DNA of 64,000 nt, from positions 2,418,001-2,482,000 of the forward strand of contig NC_016620.1 of assembly GCF_000210915.2 (NCBI RefSeq), given 5' to 3'. The notes under the pieces are model-generated. The model was not told where the DNA came from, searched no databases, and saw nothing but the letters and a program-made list of their open reading frames with translations. Positions 32,582 through 39,762 of the stretch are shown here, in pieces. The DNA comes from Halobacteriovorax marinus SJ (lineage in GTDB: Bacteria; Bdellovibrionota; Bacteriovoracia; Bacteriovoracales; Bacteriovoracaceae). A program made the position numbers and the translations under genes. The first letter of the stretch is position 1. Every line of letters starts with the position of its first letter.

Positions 32582-35270
32582 AACTATCTAGCTTTACGCT
32601 ACTTTGATCAAGAATAGATAAGAGTTCACTCTTTTTCATTTCTAGCCATTGTAGCTCTTCATCTTTTACTGATGAATTTATAGACTTAAGATATGTCAGA
32701 CGTTCAACGTCCCTAGCTATCAACTTAGTTAAGTTTTGCTTAAATAAGTCCTTATCTCTCGCTGCTATTTCTCTGGCAACTTCATTGGCCTTAGTGATGA
32801 TCTTAGTCACACCGGCCTTAGGGAACTTAGATACTTTCAAAATATCATCGCGGTCCCCACCACTTACCTTAGAGTCTAGGAAAGACTTATCCCACTTCTC
32901 AGAGAAGTCTTCACCCTTATTATCTAGAAGCACCCTAATAACCTTAGGAGGGAAGTACTTATTCGATTCTAGTTCTTGATTGTGAATAGTTTCAAAAATA
33001 AAAAAGAATTCAAAGAAAATCTTAGTTCCCTTACTCTCTCTTCTCTTTGCAACACTATATGAGCCAATACTCTCACTTATAATAAGATCACTTACACCTT
33101 GAACCATAGGATGGTCCCAAGTTAAGAAACCAAACTCTTCTCGCTCAAGCGCCATTAATCTATTAAAAGTATATGTCTTGCCGTCCCTATCTAGTTCTGG
33201 AAAGTGAGGAAGAAGCATATTGTCAGTAGGCCTTAAAAAGAGCGTATCTTCATTTATATCGTCAGAGTCTACACCTAAGTGATGGAAGACAGAGTCTAAG
33301 AAATTTCTTAACTCTCTTGATTGATCAATATCTCTTATTTCTGAACGAATACTAAGCGCCTTATCAGACTTATAAGAGTTCTTCTCGATGAGGACATCTC
33401 TTCCCTCTTCTAGTTCTTTAGAAACAAGTTTGTACTCTGCTCTCGTTCTTTCAATTAAAGAATCAATATCTTGATTTTCAATATCTTCAACTTCATCTTT
33501 AAACTTTCTAAAAAGAATTCCCCCGCACTTGGCGGCATCAGTAAAAGCGTTGAAACCTTCTTGATACCATCTAAAAAGTAAGTGCTCACTTGATTCTTTA
33601 ACAAGAGGGACATGGATTTGAATATCTCGCTTTTGACCAATCCTATCTAATCGACCAATTCTCTGCTCTAGGTAATCAGGATTAGACGGTAGATCGAAGA
33701 GGATTAAATTAGAGGCGAATTCAAAATTTCTTCCTTCCGATCCAATTTCAGTACACAGAAGAATTTGCGCTCCATTATTATCTGCAAAGTAAGCGGCTTG
33801 GCGGTCACGCGCCATAAGCGAGAGATCAGAGTGAAAGACTGCAGTATTAGTGCTTGTCGCATTTTCTCTAATAAATTTTTCAAGAGCTAAGACCTTTGCT
33901 TTTGACTTACAAATGAGAAGTGCTTTCTCTCCTTTTAAGTCTTGTAATTTTTCAATTAACCAAAAGGCCTTAGAGCGAAAGATATTTACATCTAAATTAT
34001 CAGTTTTTGCATCTAGATCAATTAAGTCTTCATTTAAAATTCTCTGAGGAAAGAAATCAAAAACCTCTTTCATTCTCTCTCTTGTATTTCTAATATAAAT
34101 ACGACCAGTACCATGCCTATCGAGCAGAGATGAAATGATCTCTTCCTTCTCTTGGTTCGCATCAATTCCAACACTGGTGAGAAGTTCCTTTTCTTCTACG
34201 TCTAAGTCAACTCCTCCCTCAATCTTTCTAACGATACCAGCAAAGTGCTCAAAGCTCTCATGCTCTTTTACAAAGTCTTCATAGGAGAAGAATCTATCGG
34301 GGTCTAAAATTTTCAAACGGCTAAAGTGCCCCTCTAGCCCTAATTGTTCAGGAGTTGCCGTTAGTAATAAAACTCCACTAATTCTTGCAGCAAGACTTTC
34401 AACTAATTTATACTCAACAGAAGCCTCTTCTCTACTCCACTTTAAGTGGTGGGCTTCATCAACAACGAGCATGTCAAAATCTGCTTGATTTAGAAGCTCT
34501 CTTGCTCTTTCGGCACCTCTTAAAAGCCCAAGGGAAACGATGATATTCTCATTGTCTAGAAAAGGATTTGTTCCTGGAGCAAGCTCGGTCTCTTGATTTA
34601 CGACTGTAAACGATAGAGCAAATTTTCTGTGTAGCTCAATGAACCACTGAAATACCAAAGAGTCAGGAACTACAATTAAAATTCTCTGCGCCCTTTTAGA
34701 AATAAGCATTTGATGTATGATCATGGCCGCTTCAATGGTCTTTCCTAAACCAACTTCATCGGCCAATAAAACTCTAGGAATAGGTCTATTAAAGACTTCT
34801 TTTGCAACATAGAGCTGGTGAGGAATTAAGCTCACTCTAGGGCCAAGCAGCCCCTTCACATCTAGAGCACTATATTCATTTTTGTACTTTAAAGTTTCAT
34901 AGCGAAGTTGAAAATGTTCGTGAGGATCGCAGAGACCATTTAATAATTTATCTTCGGGCTTATTGAAAGACATTAAGTCACTAAGGTCGAGTTCAGAAAT
35001 AATTCTTTCCCCGCATAAGTAGAAAGCAAGTCCATCTTGCTCTGTAACCTTATCAACCAAAAGACGCTCGCCTTCCTCAATAAGAATCTCATCTCCTGGA
35101 CCAAAGAGTACTCTCTTTATTGGACAGGTTTTAATACCGTAATTTCTCTCGATTCCACTGGCAGAGAAAACGATGGAGACTGTTTTATCTGTAAGATTAT
35201 TAATAATACCAAGGCCAAGCTCTGGCTCGGCCTCACTGATCCATCTTTGACCAATTGTAAATTTATTCAT
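32565..35270 (-). CDS. rapA: RNA polymerase-associated SWI2/SNF2 ATPase RapA (HepA)
   Basis: 901 residues. The N-terminal Tudor-like region FTIGQRWISEAEPELGLG is characteristic of RapA. The SNF2 motor follows: Walker A DEVGLGKTIEAA, DEAH in VVDEAHHL, and motif VI RIGRLDRIGQ. RapA binds RNA polymerase and helps it recycle after termination. It is the last gene of an operon headed by a ParA-like ATPase and separated by 16 bases from a tiny membrane-protein gene. RapA is best known from Gammaproteobacteria, so its presence here may reflect wider spread or transfer. Confidence 0.95.
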   Translation of the reverse strand: MNKFTIGQRWISEAEPELGLGIINNLTDKTVSIVFSASGIERNYGIKTCPIKRVLFGPGDEILIEEGERLLVDKVTEQDGLAFYLCGERIISELDLSDLMSFNKPEDKLLNGLCDPHEHFQLRYETLKYKNEYSALDVKGLLGPRVSLIPHQLYVAKEVFNRPIPRVLLADEVGLGKTIEAAMIIHQMLISKRAQRILIVVPDSLVFQWFIELHRKFALSFTVVNQETELAPGTNPFLDNENIIVSLGLLRGAERARELLNQADFDMLVVDEAHHLKWSREEASVEYKLVESLAARISGVLLLTATPEQLGLEGHFSRLKILDPDRFFSYEDFVKEHESFEHFAGIVRKIEGGVDLDVEEKELLTSVGIDANQEKEEIISSLLDRHGTGRIYIRNTRERMKEVFDFFPQRILNEDLIDLDAKTDNLDVNIFRSKAFWLIEKLQDLKGEKALLICKSKAKVLALEKFIRENATSTNTAVFHSDLSLMARDRQAAYFADNNGAQILLCTEIGSEGRNFEFASNLILFDLPSNPDYLEQRIGRLDRIGQKRDIQIHVPLVKESSEHLLFRWYQEGFNAFTDAAKCGGILFRKFKDEVEDIENQDIDSLIERTRAEYKLVSKELEEGRDVLIEKNSYKSDKALSIRSEIRDIDQSRELRNFLDSVFHHLGVDSDDINEDTLFLRPTDNMLLPHFPELDRDGKTYTFNRLMALEREEFGFLTWDHPMVQGVSDLIISESIGSYSVAKRRESKGTKIFFEFFFIFETIHNQELESNKYFPPKVIRVLLDNKGEDFSEKWDKSFLDSKVSGGDRDDILKVSKFPKAGVTKIITKANEVAREIAARDKDLFKQNLTKLIARDVERLTYLKSINSSVKDEELQWLEMKKSELLSILDQSSVKLDSFRVIL

Positions 35271-35286
35271 TTATTTTTCCTAATGA

Positions 35287-35451
35287 CTAAAAGCCAAGAC
35301 CGTAGAAAAGAAGTCCACAAGCTGCAATGATCATTGCATAGAGAATATAGAGATTTGTCTTTCCTCTTTTTAAATCCGCTTTTGTAATTTTTGGAGAGAG
35401 AGTATTCTTATTATTTTTAGACTTTGGCTTTCTTACTTTATTCTTTCCCAT
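35287..35451 (-). CDS. 54-residue single-helix membrane protein
   Basis: The first 32 residues are strongly basic (MGKNKVRKPKSK), followed by one hydrophobic helix (NLYILYAMIIAACGLLFYGLGF) ending at the C-terminus, so the basic part should stay in the cytosol. It sits snugly between its neighbours, 15 bases after the coiled-coil gene and 16 before rapA. That spacing argues it is real. No known family; function unknown. Confidence 0.65.
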   Translation of the reverse strand: MGKNKVRKPKSKNNKNTLSPKITKADLKRGKTNLYILYAMIIAACGLLFYGLGF

Positions 35452-35466
35452 GACTCACCTATTTAT

Positions 35467-35832
35467 TTAACTTTTAAACATCTCTTTGAAAAAAGAGATT
35501 ACGCCTGGCTTAGTATTTATCTTCTTCATCTCAGAAGAAAGTTCTTTAATTTCTTGATCGAGCTTTAGTTGTTTATCATCAACGTAGCTATCCCAGTCCC
35601 TCGCTTTTTCAAGCTCAACAAAACCGTCCCTTAGCTTATCAACTAAGTCATTATTTTCTTGTACTTTCTTTCGAGCATTCTTTACGGCTTCTCTCGCCGC
35701 AATAGTTCTTGTCTGAGTTCCGAGCTTTTCAAAACCTTCCCAAGGTCTTAACACTCTTTGTTCTTCGACTTCCATCGACTTGGCCTTTGTGGCCTTATTC
35801 TTTGCAGTTACATCATTAAGCCTTAACGCCAT
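35467..35832 (-). CDS. Small coiled-coil protein after the ParA-like gene
   Basis: 121 residues, almost all predicted helix, with coiled-coil heptads at about 45-110 and a conserved-looking RPWEGFEKLGTQTRTIAARE at 29-48. No known family. Its start overlaps the ParA-like gene by 10 bases. Genes behind ParA ATPases often encode their ParB-like partner or cargo adaptor, and I infer that role here without sequence similarity. Confidence 0.7.
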   Translation of the reverse strand: MALRLNDVTAKNKATKAKSMEVEEQRVLRPWEGFEKLGTQTRTIAAREAVKNARKKVQENNDLVDKLRDGFVELEKARDWDSYVDDKQLKLDQEIKELSSEMKKINTKPGVISFFKEMFKS

Positions 35833-36929
35833 AAATTCTCTGTTCCTATTTGATGGTTATCATTTGAATTCACTCTCCCACTAAATTGGGCATAGCTCTG
35901 TGGACTCTCACTTTCAGTAAGAATACTTACTCGCTGATGAACTTCCTTTAAAACTTCGGTCATTTCATTGGCAACATTCTTCCCAGGACAATGCTCAATT
36001 AAGGACTTATTCATCGCTGTTGCTTCCTCACCAGAAACACTCTCTCTCACTGCACCTGCAATACAACCTGGAACATTCTCACGATACCATTCGAGAATAT
36101 CCTGACTTAATTTACGATTTAAACTATAGCGAGTTGGAACAAAGATTGATTCAAAGTCCATTCTCATCTCATCTTTAAATTCCTGTAAGAATTTTGAAAA
36201 GACTCTAAAGTTTCTAAAGTTATTGATCTTGCACTCAAGGGGAGAAACTAAAGCATCACAGGCCACTAAAGCGTTTGTAGTGAGCTTATTCCAATTAGGT
36301 GAACAATCCATCACAACTAAGTCAAAATGTTGCTTTAGAGGGTCGACGACCTTTTCTTTTAACCAGAACTCTCTTCTATTTATATTACTTAAAGAGTCAT
36401 TTAAGGCCACTAACTCCGGCGTCTCAGGAATTAAGAAGAGATTCTCATTATCAGTGGAGACAATAGTTTCATTAAGTCTTACAGAGTTTGAAAAAACATC
36501 TGAGAGACCTTTAGTTCTATTTAACTTCTCTAGTATATAATTTAAATCCCCAGAGTCCTCTATTCCATCATCAAAGCCTAATGCTGTCGTTACATCTCCT
36601 TGAATATCAAGGCCAACAACGCAAGTCTTGAGTCCGTGAAGGGCGGCGGTGCGGGCCAAGTTAAGAGCGAGGGTACTCTTTAGAACCCCACCTTTAGTTG
36701 TAAATACACATAAGCTTACTGGTCTATTGAATTTTTTAAAAAAGCCAATCTTCTCACCAATGAGAGGAAGGTCACTTTCTTTAAAGCCCTTGCGATAGAG
36801 GGCACCAGATCTATATTTTTCTTGAGCAGGAATTTGGCCAGATTCCTCTAGCTTTACAATCTCTTCCTTGAGCTCGGGACCTCCAAAAATAGAGGCTACT
36901 TTCTTTAGAGAGTAATAAGTCTCATTCAC
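35823..36929 (-). CDS. ParA-family ATPase with N-terminal helix-turn-helix-like region
   Basis: 368 residues from GTG 36929. Residues 1-80 resemble a MerR/HTH-type helical region (YYSLKKVASIFGG), as in plasmid ParA type Ia. The ATPase has the deviant Walker A KGGVLKST, VVGLDIQGDVT and Walker B VVMDCSPNW. ParA proteins position DNA or large complexes. The GTG was chosen because AGGAAG lies seven bases upstream and a perfect promoter (36960-36989) would start RNA inside any longer reading frame. It is co-transcribed with the coiled-coil, small membrane protein and rapA genes. No ParB or obvious parS is nearby, so it is probably not the chromosome-partition ParA. Confidence 0.85.
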   Translation of the reverse strand: MNETYYSLKKVASIFGGPELKEEIVKLEESGQIPAQEKYRSGALYRKGFKESDLPLIGEKIGFFKKFNRPVSLCVFTTKGGVLKSTLALNLARTAALHGLKTCVVGLDIQGDVTTALGFDDGIEDSGDLNYILEKLNRTKGLSDVFSNSVRLNETIVSTDNENLFLIPETPELVALNDSLSNINRREFWLKEKVVDPLKQHFDLVVMDCSPNWNKLTTNALVACDALVSPLECKINNFRNFRVFSKFLQEFKDEMRMDFESIFVPTRYSLNRKLSQDILEWYRENVPGCIAGAVRESVSGEEATAMNKSLIEHCPGKNVANEMTEVLKEVHQRVSILTESESPQSYAQFSGRVNSNDNHQIGTENLWR

Positions 36930-36959
36930 TCTTAATCTTCCTGTTTTGAGTATCCTAAA

Positions 36960-36989
36960 ATTATAGAAAACAAAGGGATAGAGTGTCAA
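36960..36989 (-). promoter_or_regulatory. Consensus sigma70 promoter of the parA-rapA operon
   Basis: Minus strand TTGACA (36989-36984), 18 bases, TATAAT (36965-36960). Both hexamers are perfect, the strongest promoter match in the window. Confidence 0.85.
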
Positions 36990-37040
36990 AGTTTGTGCAA
37001 ACTTAATTAGTCAATTGCTAAGACCTCTTGTGTCAAAAAA

Positions 37041-37058
37041 GAACTCTCCCAAGAGTTC
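37041..37058. terminator. Terminator-like hairpin between divergent genes
   Basis: Arms GAACTCT/AGAGTTC around CCCA. On the minus strand it is followed by six T residues, on the plus strand by ATTTCTCTT. On the minus strand it stands upstream of the parA promoter, with no gene close behind it to terminate. Confidence 0.6.
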
Positions 37059-37098
37059 ATTTCTCTTGTTAAGATAAATTTCCAACTAAAGGAAAACT

Positions 37099-37716
37099 AT
37101 GCATGCATCAGTAATTTTTGGCACAATACTCTGCCTCTTCTTTCTCTTTCTTATCTCTAAGATCTTTTACAATCTCATTACGAACTCGCACCTACTAAAG
37201 TATGAGTTTCCAGAGGGCTGGAGTAAGAAAATCACAGAGCGCTACCCAATCTTTTCTAAGCTTGATGACAAGTCTAAGAATGAAGTTGGAAAGAAAACGC
37301 AAATCATTGTGGCACAGAGAAAGGTTCACGGACTTCTTGAGCTAGATGTTAAGATTGATCTAAGGCTTGCTCTAGCATTTGAAATGTCATTTCTTAACCA
37401 AGAGAGAAGAACAGCCCGCGTTTACTCTAGCATCGATCCCATTAGCGTTTTGCCATGGAGCAGCTACCAAGAACATAAGAATAGGTCTTCTTTTACAATT
37501 TACTGGGACGAAGACACTTATACCCTCTATCTTGAGACTCCTGCCAATGAGCTCCTAAAGGGAACTTACTATCTTTGGCTTAAAGTAGATAAGAGGTTTA
37601 GCCATTTAAGCGATGAGCAACTCCTAACGATTCATCGAGAGCTCTCGGAGTCGACCTGGCCAATTAGCCTAGAGGCCGGACAAAGAATTCTTAATTCAAA
37701 ATTTAGTGAATCCTAG
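37099..37716 (+). CDS. Membrane-anchored protein of unknown function, weakly MtfA-like
   Basis: 205 residues with one N-terminal transmembrane helix (residues 5-28) and a soluble domain. The stretch from about 42 to 125 has the rhythm of the N-terminal part of MtfA/DgsA proteins (M90), but the HExxH zinc site of that family is absent. No other family is recognised. AAAGGAAAA precedes the ATG. The GNAT gene follows by 25 bases. Confidence 0.6.
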   Translation: MHASVIFGTILCLFFLFLISKIFYNLITNSHLLKYEFPEGWSKKITERYPIFSKLDDKSKNEVGKKTQIIVAQRKVHGLLELDVKIDLRLALAFEMSFLNQERRTARVYSSIDPISVLPWSSYQEHKNRSSFTIYWDEDTYTLYLETPANELLKGTYYLWLKVDKRFSHLSDEQLLTIHRELSESTWPISLEAGQRILNSKFSES

Positions 37717-37741
37717 CCTATAGACGTGGTATATTAAAATT

Positions 37742-38260
37742 GTGATTAGCATCAAGTCTAAGGACGGTAAAAACTATATTCTCAGACCTCTAACAAAAGA
37801 CGATAAGCACAACTTAGTTGAGGGGCTGAAGAAACTCTCATCGGAATCTATCTACAATCGCTTTCAAGGCTTTAAGAAAGAGTTTAATGAGAGAGAGCTT
37901 AGTAACTTAACTGAGCTAGATGGAGTTGACCGCTTTGCTTTTGCACTTGGAGAAGTTAAAGAAAATGGTGAAGTTGAAGGCGTCGGCATAGCCCGTTACC
38001 ATAGGGATAAAGAGCTAGACCCAGAGAGAGCAGAATTTGCTATCACACTTATTGATCGTATCCAAGGACAGGGCCTTGCCAAGAAGGTCACTCTTGAATT
38101 AATAAAAGTTGCAAAATCTAATGGCATTAAGTTTTTAGATGGAACACTCGAGAGTAATAATACAAAGATGATTAACCTCATTCATTCGCTAGAAGGCTTT
38201 GAGACTAAGAGACAAGAAGGAAGCCTACTTACAATGGTTGGTGATTTATCATATTACTAA
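37742..38260 (+). CDS. GNAT-family acetyltransferase
   Basis: 172 residues starting at GTG. The N-terminal LRPLTKDDKHNLVEGLKKLS and the motif TLIDRIQGQGLAKKVTLELI (acetyl-CoA loop Q-x-x-G-x-A) are typical of the GNAT domain found in Pat-type protein acetyltransferases. TATATT (37730-37735) ends six bases before the GTG and no ribosome-binding site is visible, so the mRNA may be leaderless. Its last codons overlap the start of an M23 peptidase frame. Confidence 0.85.
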   Translation: MISIKSKDGKNYILRPLTKDDKHNLVEGLKKLSSESIYNRFQGFKKEFNERELSNLTELDGVDRFAFALGEVKENGEVEGVGIARYHRDKELDPERAEFAITLIDRIQGQGLAKKVTLELIKVAKSNGIKFLDGTLESNNTKMINLIHSLEGFETKRQEGSLLTMVGDLSYY

Positions 38261-38799
38261 GCCTTCTCATCGCAAATATCCAGGCCTCTTGCCACTACTC
38301 ACTCCCCTACGCTCAAGGAAGTTCTTATCGACTGCTGCAAGTTTGGAATGGAAAGTATAGCCATACAAAAGAGTTAAAATATGGACTTGATTTCGACTTA
38401 AGAGTTGGAACCCCCATTCACGCGGCAAGAAGCGGTATTGTCTATGAAGTAAAGAGTGACTCTAACGTCAGGGGAAAAGATAGATCGTTCATAAAGAAAG
38501 CAAATTACATAAGAATCAAGCATAGTGACCAAACCTATTCACTCTACGCTCACCTAAAGTACCAAGGCGTCTTTGTAAAAAAGAATGACGTTATCAAAGA
38601 AGGTCAACTTATCGGACTCTCCGGAAACACTGGATATAGCGATGCTCCTCATCTTCACTTTGAAGTTTATAAAATCGATAAAGAGGGGGAAAAAAGAAGG
38701 TCACTTCCTGTGACCATAGCAACACAATATGGGTCACTATTTGGCCTAGAACTTGGAAAAAGTTATAGGGCCGTTAAAAACGATAAGCCTTGCCCATGA
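38248..38799 (+). CDS. Secreted M23 (LytM-type) metallopeptidase with no standard start codon
   Basis: The open frame runs from an in-frame TGA at 38242-38244 to TGA 38797-38799, about 183 codons. It has no ATG, GTG or TTG that would keep the signal-peptide-like start (IILLSLLIANIQAS). The M23 domain is complete: SHTKELKYGLDFDLRVGTPIHA, YAHLKYQG and the zinc motif PHLHFEVY. It should cut or bind peptidoglycan in the periplasm. I placed the start at ATC 38248; ATA 38251 is equally possible. GGTGAT just upstream matches the 3' part of the Shine-Dalgarno consensus. It overlaps the GNAT gene and is probably coupled to it. Confidence 0.75.
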   Translation: MILLSLLIANIQASCHYSLPYAQGSSYRLLQVWNGKYSHTKELKYGLDFDLRVGTPIHAARSGIVYEVKSDSNVRGKDRSFIKKANYIRIKHSDQTYSLYAHLKYQGVFVKKNDVIKEGQLIGLSGNTGYSDAPHLHFEVYKIDKEGEKRRSLPVTIATQYGSLFGLELGKSYRAVKNDKPCP

Positions 38800-38924
38800 A
38801 CTACTACATTGAGCATTCCAAAAGGCAGCGCAATTGAAAAAGTCACAGGAATAAAGATTCCCATACCAATCCCTACTGCAAACGCCATCCATAGCATCTT
38901 CAAAAAATGAAGAATTGACTTCAT
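38763..38924 (-). CDS. 53-residue hydrophobic membrane protein
   Basis: Starts at ATG 38924 with GGAG seven bases upstream. The product is two hydrophobic stretches (FAVGIGMGIFIPVTFSIALP and a short C-terminal one) with a basic N-terminus (MKSILHFLK). Another reading frame on the same strand gives a longer but non-hydrophobic product without a ribosome-binding site, so I prefer this one. It is antisense to the last 37 bases of the M23 gene. No known family. Confidence 0.55.
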   Translation of the reverse strand: MKSILHFLKMLWMAFAVGIGMGIFIPVTFSIALPFGMLNVVVHGQGLSFLTAL

Positions 38925-39039
38925 TAACGACTCCATCCATTAATAATTTTGTTCTATATTAATATGCTAAAGCGTTTACAGATACTTGTCAGCAATACCT
39001 TTCTAAAATTGTATGACATTTACTTACATGAAATTAATA

Positions 39040-39681
39040 TTATTTGATCTTAACCATTTTGAAGTTTTGAGAATAATCATCTTTATCGAGTGAAGATTCA
39101 GTAGAGACTTTTTCAATCTTCTTAACGATCTCTGCAACTCTTTCTAGAGAGCTATAAATCTTATCATAATCATCTAACTTTCCTGTGAGCTCATACTTTT
39201 GTAAATAGCCCATGGCCACTGTTAGTGGATTATTTATTTCGTGATTGTAAGTAACAATCATAGCGTTCGCAGTCTCTAGCTCGCTCTGCCTAACACTTTG
39301 TTCATTGAGCTCTTTAATAGAGAGATGAGTTTTCATTCTCGCTTCTAAAATATCCATATTAACTGGCTTATAAACGTAGTCATTCGCCCCAAGTTTTAAG
39401 GCCTTAACAATATCTTCGGTCTCTTTCATTGATGTAGTCATAATTATTGGAAGTTCAACTTGAGAAGAAGTCTCCCTAAGCTCTTTCATAACTTCTAGGC
39501 CCGTAATATCTGGCATCAATATATCTAGTAATATGAGATCGAATCCATGATTTTTCTCGCGAAGAAGGTTAAGACAATCCCCTCCACAATGAACAGTAGT
39601 AGTTGAAAAGCCTCTCTTCTTAAGCCTTTTTTCAATTAATTTAGATGTGATCTGATCATCGTCTACGATTAAGATATTCAA
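39040..39681 (-). CDS. Receiver domain fused to a lone histidine-kinase DHp domain
   Basis: 213 residues from TTG 39681 (GGAG six bases upstream; product begins MNILIVDDDQ). The receiver (1-120) has phospho-acceptor Asp53 and Lys105 (YKPVNMD). A linker helix leads to a HisKA-like helical hairpin with His147 in YNHEINNPLTV. The protein ends with no ATP-binding domain. It may pass phosphate from Asp to His or inhibit or bridge other kinases. A hairpin covers its ribosome-binding site. The next gene upstream is serS, separated by a terminator. Confidence 0.8.
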   Translation of the reverse strand: MNILIVDDDQITSKLIEKRLKKRGFSTTTVHCGGDCLNLLREKNHGFDLILLDILMPDITGLEVMKELRETSSQVELPIIMTTSMKETEDIVKALKLGANDYVYKPVNMDILEARMKTHLSIKELNEQSVRQSELETANAMIVTYNHEINNPLTVAMGYLQKYELTGKLDDYDKIYSSLERVAEIVKKIEKVSTESSLDKDDYSQNFKMVKIK

Positions 39682-39686
39682 GACAT

Positions 39687-39708
39687 TCTCCAAGTTCAGT
39701 CTTGGAGA
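39687..39708 (-). promoter_or_regulatory. Hairpin masking the ribosome-binding site of the receiver-DHp gene
   Basis: Perfect 8-base arms TCTCCAAG/CTTGGAGA with a 6-base loop. The 3' arm contains the GGAG that serves the TTG at 39681, so folding would hide it. Confidence 0.5.
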
Positions 39709-39738
39709 GAATTATCTCAAATTAAGAAATATTAAGAA

Positions 39739-39757
39739 AGGGGGAAGTATTCCCCCT
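39739..39757 (-). terminator. Terminator of serS
   Basis: Minus strand AGGGGGAA, loop TAC, TTCCCCCT, then TTCTT. It follows the serS stop by six bases. Confidence 0.8.
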
Positions 39758-39762
39758 ATTCA

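Noticed and set aside
38380-38430. Apparent loss of the first zinc histidine in the M23 domain (LKYGLD in place of HxGxD)
   Set aside because: A known M23 branch places the His earlier (SHxxxxxYAxDF). The sequence here reads SHTKELKYGLDF, so the ligand is probably present.
38746-38940. Non-hydrophobic 64-codon frame on the minus strand
   Set aside because: It has no ribosome-binding site; the overlapping 53-codon frame has one and encodes a membrane helix.
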